A DNA stretch of 64,000 bases, taken from Cephalopachus bancanus (Eukaryota; Chordata; Mammalia; Primates; Tarsiidae). Shown here piece by piece: positions 46,680 through 58,039 of the stretch. Numbering within the stretch: position 1 is the stretch's first letter; every line of letters begins with the position of its first letter. The translations under genes and the position numbers were made by a program. Location of the stretch: assembly GCA_027257055.1 (NCBI GenBank), contig JAPVLO010000073.1, forward strand, positions 1,860,001 through 1,924,000. The letters are read 5' to 3'. Below the pieces are notes generated by a model, which did no database searches, was not told the DNA's origin, and saw only the letters and a list, made by a program, of their open reading frames with translations.

Positions 46680-47330
46680 TATCATTTTAATGGAATTACT
46701 TTTTTGTCTTTTAGCTTTCACACAAACGTATTAACCTTTAAACCACATTCTGAGTTTTATTCTATTTAACGGTATACCTATTTAAATATATTTCCCAAAC
46801 ATTCAATCTTTGTACTTTTCATTATAATGACTTGATGAGATTCTGTCAGATTGATGCAACATCACTTATATATAACAGTTCTCTTTCAATGAACAGTGAG
46901 GTTAATAATCGAACATTAGGGTTCGATTATTGTGTGCAAACATATTTCCTTGGGATAGATTTCTAGGGCTAGAATTATTAGACCAAATGACATGAAGGTT
47001 TTTTTTTTTACTTTTCCTACATTTTGTCTTTTTTCTCAGGGGGCTACACCAATTTTCTTCACCAGCAATGAATGAGCTTCCTAGTTTCTTTTAAAAACAA
47101 AAGTGTACAAACTTTACTACAACTTTGCCAACATGAGGTGTTCTCTTTTGTAAACGAAAGGAGATTACCTAAGTAATTATAAAATGATATCTGTGTGCTA
47201 TACATTTGAGCAATATCTTTGACTATGACCTATAATAAACTTTTTAATGCTTATTTTACCAACTGTATTTCCCTCTGTGTGAACTGAATGTTTTGTCCAC
47301 TCATGTATAAGAGTCTCGGTGTTTGGGAGA
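46680..47330 (-). mobile_element. Old L1 (L1M-type) ORF2 fragment, antisense
   Basis: Plus strand follows antisense L1M order: TTCCTTGGGATAGATTTCTAG, GGCTAGAATTATTAGACC, CTACACCAATTTTCTTCACC, AGCAATGAATGAGC and CTTTGCCAACATGAGGTG. Contains a perfect 11-bp inverted repeat at 46904-46931. Confidence 0.6.
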
Positions 47331-47337
47331 TAAAGAT

Positions 47338-48515
47338 GAACAAGTACTGGTTCCTCAAAAAATTTAAAATAGAATATGATGCAGCAATTTTACTTCTGGG
47401 TACATGAGGGGGAACCCTTCAAAAAACAGAATTCTTTTTTGGAAGGCAGGCCCCTTGTAGTACTGACTTTCCCACTAGGTAAGTGTTCTAGGAATTCATC
47501 AGTACCAGTGTGCCAGTTAGAGTTGCTGTGAGAGGCTACATTTAGTTTCAGTGAATTTTTTTTTTTTTTGAGATTGTTTTAATGCATTTGCCCATTTCAT
47601 GATGGGTGATTTACAAGCACATGTGTCTATACCACACTAAGTGTTCAGCAGCTTTTGACCAAAAACAGCATGACACCCATGTTCTACCCTCCCTATTCAC
47701 CTGATCTCACCCCAAGTGACTTTGTTTTGTTTTCCCTGATGAAGCAAGTCCTCAAGGGGAAATGTTTTGCTGATGCACAAAAGGTGAAACAAAAACAGCA
47801 GAAGCACTAAAAGGCATCAAAACTGATGAGTTCAAAAACTGTTTTCAGCAATGGAAAAAGCATTTCAATTAGGTATATTGAATCAACAATGAAATACTTT
47901 GAAAGTGACTGAAGTTTAAACATGTAAGAATAAATACACAAAATTTGTTTTATAAATAAATTCCGGGGTTTTTGGGTTCCCCTCTTGTATAGTGAAAATA
48001 ATTGAAAACAATGTTTCAAAGAGGTATCTGTACACCCATGTAAAGTATTATTCACAACAGCTAAAACATAGAAGCAACCCAGGTATCCATTGACAGATAA
48101 ATGGATAAGCAAAATACAGTATATACATACAACAGAATATTATCCAGCCCTAAAAAGGGAGAAAAAATGACACATACTAACATATGAATGAACCTTGAAG
48201 ACATCATGCTAAACAAAATAAGGCATCACAAAAAGACAAATACTATATAATTCCACTTATATGAGGCAGTTAGAGTAGACAAAATCATAGACACTGAAAG
48301 TAGAATGGTGGTTTTCTGGGGTTGCAGGGGAGGGGAGACTGGGTTATTATTATTTATTGAGTACAGAGTTTCAGTTTTACAAGATGACAAGAGTATAGAG
48401 ATGAATGACAGTGATGGCTGCACAACACTATGAATGTATTTAATACCACTGAACTGTACACTTGAAAATGATTACAATGGTAAATTTTATGTGTATTTTA
48501 TCACAGTAAAAATAC
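47338..48515 (+). mobile_element. L1M 3' end split by a mariner element
   Basis: The left part (47338-47402: TACTGGTTCCTCAAAAAATT, then GATGCAGCAATTTTACTTC and TGGGTA) continues exactly after the mariner (47988: TGAAAACAATGTTTCAAAG, GGTATCTGTACACCCATG ... ) and ends GTACACTTGAAAATGATTAC, then TTTTATCACAGTAAAAA. Old primate/mammal L1; no ORF. Confidence 0.9.
47403..47987 (+). mobile_element. Mariner-family DNA transposon relic (585 bp, internally deleted)
   Basis: Termini CATGAGGGGGAACCC and (inverted) CAAGAGGGGAACCC are flanked by TA on both sides (47401-47402 and 47988-47989), inside an L1M. The right half encodes decayed mariner transposase (PCSTLPIHLISPQVTLF region corresponding to the 'PHPPYSPDLAPSD' catalytic block; then AEALKGIKTDEFKNCFQQWKK-like remnants). 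Shares its internal junction with the copy at 54401. Similar in size and layout to the mammalian MARNA family; identity not tested. Confidence 0.85.
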
Positions 48516-48530
48516 ATATATTTTTTAGAG

Positions 48531-48790
48531 ACAGGGTATCACTTTGCCCAGGATGGAGTGTGTGGAGCAATTATAGTTCACTGTAGCCTCATACTCCTGG
48601 CCTCAAGCAATCCTCCCATGTCAGCCTCCTGAGTAGCTAGGACTAGGCACATGCCACTATGCCTGGCTAATTTTTTTTATTTTTGTAGAGGCAGGATCTC
48701 GCAGTGTTGCCCAGGCTCATCTTAAACTCCTAGTCTCAAGCTATACTCCCACTTCAGCCTACCAATGTGCTTGGATTATAGATGTGAGCC
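48531..48790 (-). mobile_element. Old Alu (AluJ-like), antisense
   Basis: Reverse complement has the standard ancestral layout: TTTTTTAGAGACAGGGTATC, CAGGATGGAGTGTGTGG, CTCCTGGCCTCAAGCAATCC, TGCCTGGCTAATTTTTTTTA and a left monomer ending GATGTGAGCC. It lacks all young-lineage diagnostic changes. Flanks AATACATATA and AAGAATATAA are a degenerate TSD. Confidence 0.93.
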
Positions 48791-48839
48791 AAGAATATAA
48801 TTTTTTTAAAAAGTTGACAGTGGTGGTTACATGGGCATT

Positions 48840-49290
48840 CACTGTGTGAACCTTGAAAGAGCCGATCCCTCAAGATGACTCCTGAGTGGCTAGCTAACTA
48901 GGCCTAAATTCAAATTAGAGCCAAGCAGTCATTTGTTGACTAGAAGGTCCCAGAAAACCTGCACTTATGCCCCCTGAGTCAACAACAGACTGTGCCCTAC
49001 ATCAACCAGTCAGAGCTCTGCACACATCAGTCAATCTGAACTAGACAAGTTTGAATCCTTTATCTGCATTTCCAGATCTGAGAGTGAATCTAGCCTGACA
49101 CTCTCTATAAAAGACAAAGCCTTCCTTTGTTCTGAGGAACCCACCTACATCCTACACGAAAGGCTACCTCTCTCTGGTTTGCGAACTGTTCACTGGAATC
49201 AAATCTCTTTCCTCTAAATTCCTTTTCAGATAACTTTTGTTCACAACTGTGAAACTCTCAAGTTGCTGTATATTTGCAACTTTTTATAAT
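48840..49290 (+). mobile_element. Possible ERV solo LTR
   Basis: A TATAAAA box at 49106-49112 (CACTCTCTATAAAAGAC) is followed by GTTCTGAGGAACCCACC, CTACCTCTCTCTGGTTTGCG and GGAATCAAATCTCTTTCC. The upstream part is C/A-rich and U3-like. The layout is LTR-like, but the 3' end and family are unclear. Confidence 0.45.
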
Positions 49291-49600
49291 AAAATGTTAG
49301 AAAAACTTCCAAAACAAAGAACAAGGACTTGATGATTCATATTCTTTTTCAGTCACGGCGCAAGTCTATTTTTCCACTTTGCTATCGTCCTTTAAAAAAC
49401 TGATCGAGTATACATTTTAAATATTTTCAAATCAATCTTTCTTTTTATTTATTTTATTCCTTTAGAATGAAAAAATATATCCTTTCACAGTTCTGCTATA
49501 TATCCTATTCTATTTTGGGGGGGATCTTTCTAGAACATAACTTTTTTCATTAATTTCATTCATTCATTAAATTTATTTTCAACTTATATTGGTATATAGT
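49291..49600. other. Intron, possibly old L1 antisense
   Basis: T-rich sequence with weak resemblance to antisense L1M; continues after the next Alu to about 50110 (TTGCTGAGTCTGTTTCTAGAC). Not firm. Confidence 0.3.
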
Positions 49601-49611
49601 AAAAGATGTTG

Positions 49612-49887
49612 AGCCAGGCTCAGTGGCTCAGCCTGTAATCCCGCGCTTTGGGAGGCTGAGGTGAGTGGATTGCCTGAGTCCGCGGGTTCAAGACCCGCCT
49701 GGGCATCTCTACAATTAAATTTAAAAAATTAGGTAGTGGTGTGGTAGCGCACGCCTGTAGTTCCAGCTACTTGGAAGGCTGAGGCGGAAGGATTGCTGGA
49801 GCTCAGCAGGTCGAGGCTGCAGTGGCCAGGAGTGGCCACTGCACTCCAGTCTGGGTGACAGAGTGAGACTCCAACTCAAAAAAGAAA
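49612..49887 (+). mobile_element. Alu SINE, young type with internal deletion
   Basis: Shortened A box (GTGGCTCAGCCTG) and B-box GCGGGTTCAAGACCCGC. About 15 bp missing after CTGGGCA (the usual GCGAGACCTC is absent before TCTCTACAAT). TSD AAAAGATGTTG at 49601-49611 and 49888-49898. Confidence 0.95.
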
Positions 49888-49898
49888 AAAAGATGTTG

Positions 49899-50937
49899 AT
49901 GTGACTACTTTAAAAATAAACAGCTACTCAGCTTCCACTATAATGCTTCATTTTGGGGAGAAAATTTATTTATCTTATTAAGTATTTATATATTGCTGAG
50001 TCTGTTTCTAGACCCTAGCATTTTTTCATAGATCTGTGTTTATATTTTTTTATTACCCATTGCTTTTCTTTTTTAGAACACCCATGTTTATTTTTCCATT
50101 AAATCATTCTTTTAAGTTTCCCCAAAATTCCAGAATGATTTTGACTGAAATTGCGTTATACTCATAAGTTAACTTTGAAAAGTATTTGTAAACTAAAACA
50201 CTGCACACACAAAGAAAAAATGCTTTGGATTTCTAACACTTCTCAGAGTGAAGAAGTTTCAAGTCTATTTCTTGAGACTGCTGTTATATGTAACAACTTC
50301 TCTTTAACTCTATTTGCATGCCCAACTTTTACTTTGTAAAAGTGCACTTTTTCTTCTAGCTACAAAGATGCCTGGCGAGGTTATCCTGCACTCAGCTGGA
50401 ATCATGAAATAGGTAGAGGAAAATTAGTTCCAGCACTGTAATTACAGAAAACTTTTCCATAGGTTTCTCAAAACAATGGTCTTGTAATTACCTGATATTC
50501 AGCTTGCCTTTTCCACATTTCCTGTTTCAGCTGATTCCAAATTTTTCAGGCCTATTTTGATGTCCAATATCCATAGGCTCTTCTTCTTTGATCAGCCAGT
50601 GTCTAGCCCCACCCAAGGTCTGCCTGCCTTGGCTATCCCAAGACCTTCATACCAAAGATCTCACTGTATTTATGTCAACTGGTTACTGATATCAAACGGA
50701 TGTGAAATTTCAAAAAAAATTTCAATACTTACACAAATCCTAAAGATTGGTGGAAGCCAAGGCCCAAGTTCAGAAATATATTAAGATAAAACTAGCAATA
50801 AAAATTTCAGTTAATATCAAGAAGTAAGATTCACAGTACTTCGGACAGAGACACCACTTCTATAAAATATAGTCTGAGGGACGACAGTTCTCAACTCAAG
50901 AACCAGTTTAGATTTACTATGTCTAAAATTGGCAGAA

Positions 50938-50971
<34 letters not shown>

Positions 50972-51110
50972 AGAAATAATTCTACATATGTTATACACAC
51001 ACATATGAATAAATAAAACTTTGCTGATATTTATGTTCATTCTAACCCATTACACAGGCAAAGCCATAATTCTTGACTTGGATACTCCTTTCCTTTTAAA
51101 TGATAATTTG
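49899..51110. other. Intron; (CA)n at 50941-50968
   Basis: Mostly unrecognised AT-rich intron. A pure (CA)n tract of about 14 units lies at 50941-50968. Frames at 50151-50339 and 50557-50784 have no domains. Confidence 0.45.
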
Positions 51111-51437
51111 GGCCGGGCATGGTGGCTCACGCCTATAATCCCAGCATTTTGGAAGGCCGAGGTAAGAGGATTGCCTGAGCTCACAGGTGGGTTCAAGACC
51201 AGTCCGGACAACTGGTGAGATCTCATCTCTACAATAAATCAAAAAATTAGCCGAGCATGGTGGTGTGTACCTGGAGTTCCAGCTACTTGGAAGGCTGAGG
51301 CGGAAGGACCATCTGAACCCAGCAGGTCAAGGCTGTGGTGGCAGTGAGCATGTCACTGCACTCCAGCCTGGGCAACAGAGAGTAAGACTCCAACTCAAAA
51401 TAATAATAATAATAATAACAACAATAGCAATAATAAT
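51111..51437 (+). mobile_element. Alu SINE, older type, with (AAT)n tail
   Basis: GGCCGGGCATGGTGGCTCACGCC start with the ordinary A-box region, B-box region GTGGGTTCAAGACCAGTCC, and right arm with GGCAGTGAGCATGTCACTGC. The tail expanded to (AAT)n with AAC variants (51396-51437). Confidence 0.95.
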
Positions 51438-51606
51438 CTGATCAAGAATAGAAATTATATCTGCTATTTCTTTTATACCATCACAAAACTTTTGAATAAA
51501 TAAATTGAATGAATATAACCAATCTATTAATAAAATAAAAGCTGAATAAAATTTTTCTACATCATAATTTCTCATAACATACAGGATAAGTATGAAAATA
51601 ATTCTT

Positions 51607-51898
51607 TTTTTTTTTTTTTTGAGTCGGAGTCTCATACTGTCACCCAGACTGGAGTGCAGTGGCCGCTCCCAGCCACCGCAGCCTCGACCTGCTAGGCTCC
51701 AGCGATCCTTCCACCTCAGCCTTCTGAGTAGCTGGAACTACAGGCACGCGCTACCACGCCCGGCTAATTTTTTGATTTATTGTAGAGATGCTATCTTGCC
51801 AAGTTACCCAGGTGGGTCTCGAACCCGCGGGCTCAGGCAATCCACTCACCTCAGCCTCCCAAAGCGCGGGATTATAGGCTGAGCCACTGAACCTGGCT
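51607..51898 (-). mobile_element. Alu SINE, antisense; left arm of a head-to-head Alu pair
   Basis: Poly-T tail on the left, then reverse-complement Alu whose 5' end (GCCAGGTTCAGTGGC on the minus strand) is at about 51898. B-box region palindrome GCGGGTTCGAGACCCACC-like. TSD ATAATTCTT at 51598-51606 and 51905-51913. Confidence 0.95.
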
Positions 51899-51924
51899 GG
51901 ATTTATAATTCTTAAGAATTTCCA

Positions 51925-52231
51925 GCCGGGCTCGGTGGCTCAGCCTGTAATCCCACGCCTTTGGGAGGCTGAGGTGAGTGGATTGCCTGAGCCCGCGGGT
52001 TCGAGACCCACCTGGGCAGCGAGACCTCATCTCTACAATTAAAAAAAAAAAAAAAAATCAGCCGGGCGTGGTAGCGCATGCCTGTAATTCCGGCTACTTG
52101 GAAGGCTGAGGCAGAAGGATCGCCGGAGCCCAGCAGGTTGAGGCTGCGGTGGCCGGAAGCGGCCACTGCACTCCAGTCTGGGCGACAGAGTGAGACTCCA
52201 ACTCAAAAAAAAAAAAAAACCAGACAAAAAA
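51925..52231 (+). mobile_element. Alu SINE, young type; right arm of a head-to-head Alu pair
   Basis: GCCGGGCTCGGTGGCTCAGCC start, both pol III boxes of the young type, mid-element A-run expanded to 16 A. TSD AAGAATTTCC at 51914-51923 and 52232-52241. Its head faces that of the antisense Alu 26 bp to the left. Confidence 0.97.
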
Positions 52232-52241
52232 AAGAATTTCC

Positions 52242-54195
52242 CTTTTTTTGAATATTTGGCATCTTCTTAAGAATTATGATATTCAATTTCACCACAATGA
52301 ACTAAGAAATTAAAGCAAAGAAGCACAATGTGCTTTCATGTAAAAGAGATCTCCATAATAACCAACAGAAAAGATGTATAACAACTTGTATTAAGGAGAA
52401 CATATTTTTAAGTTTTCCAAACCAAATACTTCTTATACAAACTGATCATTAATTTCCCATAACAGATAAAGCTAAAGCAAGTCAAATGTTTATGTTTCAC
52501 TGGGAAATAAAAATGAAAAATACTATCATGTAAACTTTATAGTAAATAACTGCTCTTATGCAAAAAGAAAATGTGTTATTGATTTCTCTAATTTATAAAG
52601 ATATCCTGACTGGCTAAAGCACAATTGATTTCCAAAAAGCAAATGCAGATGTGTTTCCAACCACTCATTCACGTAAGTTAGTCAATAATACCGATATTCT
52701 TGACACCCAATTGCAAATGAATTAAAAAATAAAAACTTGTGAAAATGAGCTTGCTTTCCACTGACAGCATATGAAAATCTTGGAATGTGTGGCTCCCACA
52801 AAAGAAACAGTTATTACCCTAAGTCAGAGGGGTCAAACCAACTGAGGTTCTGTAAACCTTACCACTGTGATAGGATTACTGTAACTGTAAGATTTTAAAG
52901 ATGATAATGGGACTTGAAAAAAATAGGACAGAATCTTGATTTTTAACCCCCTTTCTTTATAGTACAGATTAGCTGTACCAGAAAGTAAATATGACAGTCC
53001 CATGTTCATACACACATAATGACAAAACGCAGGTTCCTTAACTCTTTCTACTACATTACTCTTTCAAGGATATTCTATAAAGAGGGAAAGTAAGTCCCAG
53101 TAAAGAAGTTCCTTGTATTATATTAAAATCTGATGATTTAGTATGGGTCAAAATATCATAATATCTAGTAAATGTTAGAGGTCTTCAATTGGGCTATTTG
53201 CTGTGTTTGGGCATTTGAAGCCCACTAATCAAATATAAACACATTAACACATAGCTCAATTATATAATCTCTTCTTAGGTGAAATGCTAACTCAAAGCAT
53301 ATAAACAAATATCTCACAATCCCTTAAGGTTTAGTACTTAATTTTTAAAAATTCACATCAAATCAACAATTTGGAAAGGTTATCAACTATATTCAAAACA
53401 TAAGGTTGAGCACTGTGTGAAAAACAAAGTAGTAAAGAAAACAGTCCCTGACTTAAAATCTAGTTTTAGTTGTATTCTGGGCTAGCTATCATTCATAGAC
53501 ACAGGTAAAAGAAAGTCACTTTCAGACACATAAAGAAAAATAAAATTATTCTACTTGGATACATAAGTATAATGAGATAAATTAGGTAGTGACATGCAGC
53601 TCCGAGTATGTATACAACAAAATCTTTAAATTGGCCACAATTTAAAATAATTACATTTTAAATAGCCTTCCTCTCAAATCATTAGAGAAAATAAAACATA
53701 AGAACTCAACGAAAGCTAATTCTACAGCTTTAGATCATCCATAAATAGATAAGCATCTCTCTACTTTCTTCACCTCAGATAATGACATAACATTGAAACT
53801 GGCAGGATCAGAGTTAGGACCCTGCAATATGCCACTAGAATCCTCCCCCTAGGATGACTCTGATGTAAAAGAATCCCTTATATGTGTAAAGTCCTTTCTA
53901 CTTTCTTCTGTTTTATCTTATTTAATGTCGTGTAACTTTTACAACACTGAGCAAAAGACACACTCTTTGGTAATGCACAGAAACTGTTAATCACCTGACA
54001 CCACATTCCCATCTCACCTGGCTCACTAAGCTGGAACTAAAAGTCCTACTGCGAATTTGAGTAGAAGTTAGACTACCTTCCATTCAGAAAGGGGGGCGGC
54101 TTGTAATTTGTCCAAATGTGAACATCAACAGCACCTGGTATTTTATCAGATAAATAAATGCCCACCACCCAACACAAAAACTGGTACTTACAAAG
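52242..54195. other. Intron, nothing recognised
   Basis: About 2 kb of AT-rich intron without a supported element or gene. Confidence 0.4.
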
Positions 54196-54199
54196 GTTA

Positions 54200-54385
54200 A
54201 GTACAGCGTGGTGTTGGGAACATTGGCTGCAGCTCACAATGATCTGAGGGCAAACCCTGGATACAGTAAAGACGAGTTGTGTGATCTAGGGCTATTCACT
54301 CAATTTCTTTGCACCTCAGTTTCTTCAAATACAAATTGGGGAATAAAAACAGCACCTACATCTCACAGAGAATTAGATCAGTCAA
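54200..54385 (+). mobile_element. MIR SINE relic
   Basis: Order GGGCAAACCCTGGATACAG, GTTGTGTGATCTAGGGCTA, CTCAATTTCTTTGCACCTCAG, TTCTTCAAATACAAATTGGGG and ACAGCACCTACATCTCACAG. Confidence 0.88.
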
Positions 54386-54400
54386 ATTGACTCCTTAGTA

Positions 54401-54954
54401 TATGAGGGGAGACCCAAAAAACCCTGGAATTTATAAAAAATTGTGTATTTATTCTTACACGTTTACCTTCAAAGTACTCTCCGTTTGATGAAATGCACCT
54501 ATTGAGACACTTTTTCCACTGCTCAAAACAGTGGAAACTGATCTCGCCATTTTTTATACCTTTTAGTGCTTCCGCCATTTTTTGTTTAGCCTCTTCCACA
54601 TTGGTAAAATATTTCCCTTTGGGACTTCTTTCCTCCAGGGAAACAAAAAAAAGTTCCATGGGGTGAGATCAGGTGAATAAGGAGGGTGGGGCACGGAGTC
54701 ATGCCATTTTCAGTCAAAAACTGCTGAAAACTCAGCGTGGTGTGGGCAGGTTGTTTGTGTAAATCACTCATCATGAAATGGGCAAACACACAGAAGCAAT
54801 CTCAAAAAAAAATAAATAAATCACTGAAGCCAAATGCAACCTCTCACAACAATGCCAGCTGGTACACTGATGCCAATGGGTTCCTAGAATGCTTACCTAG
54901 CAGGAAAGCCAGTACTATAAAAAAGGGTTCCTTTTGGGTGGGGGGGTCCCCCTG
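54401..54954 (-). mobile_element. Mariner-family DNA transposon relic (554 bp, internally deleted)
   Basis: Flanked by TA at 54399-54400 and 54955-54956; inverted ends TATGAGGGGAGACCC and CAGGGGGACCC. The minus strand has an open frame (54378-54659) reading FTNVEEAKQKMAEALKGIK, then CFEQWKKCLNRCISSNGEYF, the C-terminus of a mariner transposase; upstream, PCPTLLIHLISPHG matches the last catalytic-Asp block. The N-terminal two thirds are deleted, as in the copy at 47403. Confidence 0.9.
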
Positions 54955-54956
54955 TA

Positions 54957-55229
54957 GTGAATTACTTTTCATAATTGAGCAATTACGGGTGAATGCCAAT
55001 CACTCTTACACATAATTATGATTATTACTATTAAACTGCCCAAGGCCATGAAACCATTAAGAAGTGGAGAAAAAAATGTTAACGTGTGACCAATGAATGC
55101 ACGGTAGTGGTTCCTTGTACCACATCATCACTAAGTATAATACTTAACATTCCTAATTCATGTGCTTTTCCTTGTATTTAGCCCATATTCCTTCATCTTT
55201 AAAAGAAATATCATGAGATGAATGTACAG
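54957..55229. other. Intron, nothing recognised
   Basis: Short stretch between two DNA-transposon relics. Confidence 0.4.
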
Positions 55230-55453
55230 TAAGTCCCCTACATATGAACCTTCAAGTTATGAACTTTAATAATACACATGTACTTTTTAAATGTGTTATT
55301 GCATCAGGTGTCAGTATAGCCTGTTAAATACAAACAATACTATATAGCCAATTGTGTTACTTGGGTAACTTCGCTAACTTTGTTGGACTTACAAATTAGA
55401 CTTATAAACATCCTCTTGGAATGGAACTTGTTCATATGTTGAGGGCTTCTTGT
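55230..55453 (+). mobile_element. Tigger-like miniature DNA transposon
   Basis: TA-flanked element with left end CAGTAAGTCCCCTACATATG and right end GTTGAGGGCTTCTTG (inverted: CAAGAAGCCCTCAACATATG). Interior GGACTTACAAATTAGACTTA and TGGAACTTGTTCATATG are characteristic. No coding capacity. Confidence 0.8.
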
Positions 55454-55719
55454 ATTACTAAAATTCAACTTGATTTGTCTGCTGCATTTCCCTAAAATGT
55501 CAGGCAGAAAATTCAATAATAAACACTTGTTGGAAATATGGGCTGCCTTTAAAGAATGTGCTGGGAGAATATTCACATACAACTTAGCAGGTGAAACTGC
55601 TTTGTTCTTCACCCATGAAGACATATTTGTCAAATTGCCAAATGAGGCAAACAAAACAAAAAAACACAACATGCTACCCTGGCCCACACCTCAAGCCAGC
55701 ACATTTAAAGTACATACCA

Positions 55720-56020
55720 GCCGGGCTCGGTGGCTCAGCCTGTAATCCCACGCTTTTGGGAGGCTGAGGTGAGTAGATTGCCTGAGCCTGCGGGTTCGAG
55801 ACCTGCCTGGGCAGAGAGACCTCATCTATACAATAAATCAAAAAATCAGCCGGGCGTGGTAGCACATGCCTGTAATTCCGGCTACTGGGAAGGCTGAGGC
55901 GGAAGGATCGCCGGAGCCCAGCAGGTCGAGGTTGCGGTGGCTGGGAGCGGCCACTGCACTCCAGTCTGGGTGACAGAGTGAGACTCCAACTCAAAAAAAT
56001 AAATAATTAAATAAAAAAAT
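55720..56020 (+). mobile_element. Alu SINE, young lineage-specific type
   Basis: GCCGGGCTCGGTGGCTCAGCC start, B-box region GCGGGTTCGAGACCTGC (one stem mismatch). Tail is A-rich with ATAA units. TSD AAAGTACATACCA at 55707-55719 and 56021-56033, perfect 13 bp. Confidence 0.97.
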
Positions 56021-56033
56021 AAAGTACATACCA

Positions 56034-58035
56034 AGTGTGATGAGCCAGACAAAAGCAAAATCCATTTATACTCTGTGTTCATGGTATCCTTTTAAGAGGA
56101 AGAGGTACAACTAGAATAAATGCCACCTGCAATGTAGACTACAAGTGCAATTCTACCCACCTTCACCTGGGATATACCCTGTCACAGGCAAAGCAATGAA
56201 GACGAGCAGTTCCTGTTCTCCAAAGGACTTTAAGAGACTTGTGCTGTGGCACCTGAGGACCAGTCTAACAATTCCAAGAAGAGAAAAGGCCAGTGGAGAG
56301 AGACAGCCTAACTGAACAATGACTCTTCATCACTGTCTGTGTTCGATTGTCTTTTATTTACAGTTTTAACAGCTTGAGTATACAGATCATATCTAAAGGG
56401 GTGTGTGCACAGCTTTTAAAATACCATATGCAGATAGTGATCAGAGTGTGTGCAAAAGCTAGCTAAGGTCAGAACTATCTAGAACTCTCCTTTAGTGCAT
56501 CACTCTCCCAAACTATACATAACTATCTTCCCTCACGTGCAATTACTTCCTACCAAGCATAAACTATGAGGGCAACTGCATCTTTCTTAACATTGAATCC
56601 CCAACATCTAGCCAGTTTGTGGAACAGTTGTTGACTGCGTGGCTAGAAGGAGGTGACCTGCCGAAATCTGAGGGACTGCCTCGGTGGAGGGCTGGTCTGA
56701 GGATGAAGCAGTGCAAACTTGGCAGTCCAAAACTGTGGTAAGAGGGCTGTGCTCATCTCTCCCTAGTTCTAACTGGTGTTGCAGAGCAAGATCCAGAGGT
56801 GCTAGCAATAAATGGAAATACCAAGAAACTTCAAAGAACTGAGGCAAAGATCCCTGTGAGTAATGGCACTGAGGAGCCATGCGAGGAAAGTCCAGGTTCA
56901 ACTCTAGCACCTTCCAAAGCACTGAAAACCACCACAAGACCTGGGTGCTCAGAAATAGTTCAGCAGGAGATGAGGGTTTTCACTGCTTTTTTTCTGATAC
57001 CCCAATCATTCTTTGAAAGCTACCTGGAAAAGACAGTGGCTTTTCCATAATAGTTTGGTTTGAGTAGAAGGTTTAGTTTCTTTAGTTAAAACACTACAAA
57101 ATTGTTCTATAAAAGTTGTCTGGCTTTTTTCTTTAACTTAAAATTTCTCTTCAAATAATATAAATGCTCAAAAACAGGAAAATGATTAAGTACTCTATGC
57201 CATAGAATATTACATGGCCATTTAAAATATTGTCTCTGAATAATAGTTAATAAGATATAGAAATGAATCACAACACAATTGTGAAAAAATAGAGGATATA
57301 AGATTGTACATTGAGCATGAGGCATCACACTAAATAGATTTTTTTTAAAAGACTAGAAGAGAATGTTACTTCTTGGCATTTGGATTATAAGTAGTTGTAT
57401 AAATGTCTATACCTTCCAATTAGTCTACAGCAAAGATATTTTATTTATAATAAGAAAAGTTATTTACTATTAAAAGTATGATAACCTGACAAGAATAATA
57501 CTTTCCTGAAAATGTATCTATCGATGTCAGATTAAAGGCTGCAAAGCTGTAATTCCAAAGTCCTTTCTGATAGTGCACAGAGAAAGAAATCAGCTGAAAG
57601 CAAAACTTATCAATCAACGCTATGTCATTCCTATAAATAGGGTACAGGTGCTAATACAACAGGTCCTTCCCCGTACATTACACACCTACAAAAAGGAGAG
57701 TGACACTAGGTATGCTTTAATTGTGGACCTTTAAATTGCACCATAAGGATAAGTGATGGACTTTTTTGTTTTTAAATCTTCTCTTTCATCTCTGTCCTGT
57801 GAAATACTCTGGGGAATCAGATCAGAATGACAAGGCCTTGGACAGTAACGCTTTTACTTGGGAACACTGCATAAATTATTGATGACACAGAGGCTGCACT
57901 GTGTTCAAAGAGTCTGCAGCAGATGAAAAGCTTTTATTTTGGTAAGAAGCAAGAGAATGGGAATAAAAACATGTGGGTGGCTAGACTCTGCTAAGGGTGC
58001 CAACCTTCAAATTTCCTTTGGCCTTTGTTATGTGT
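56034..58035. other. Intron, nothing recognised
   Basis: 2 kb with no supported element. Opposed open frames at 56608-56937 (minus) and 56799-57050 (plus) overlap but have no domain that I recognise. Confidence 0.4.
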
Positions 58036-58039
58036 TCTT

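Noticed and set aside
40950..49290. Possible provirus between the two LTR-like relics
   Set aside because: Intervening sequence is L1M, L2, MIR, MaLR and mariner; no gag, pol or env remnants, and the two LTRs are of different type.
54378..54659. 93-codon minus-strand frame as a domesticated gene
   Set aside because: It is the C-terminus of an internally deleted mariner transposase, with neither promoter nor the first catalytic residues.
56608..57050. Overlapping open frames on both strands (109 and 83 codons), with a possible acceptor before the plus frame
   Set aside because: No recognisable protein; plus frame ends in low-information hydrophobic sequence and no donor or partner exon is evident.
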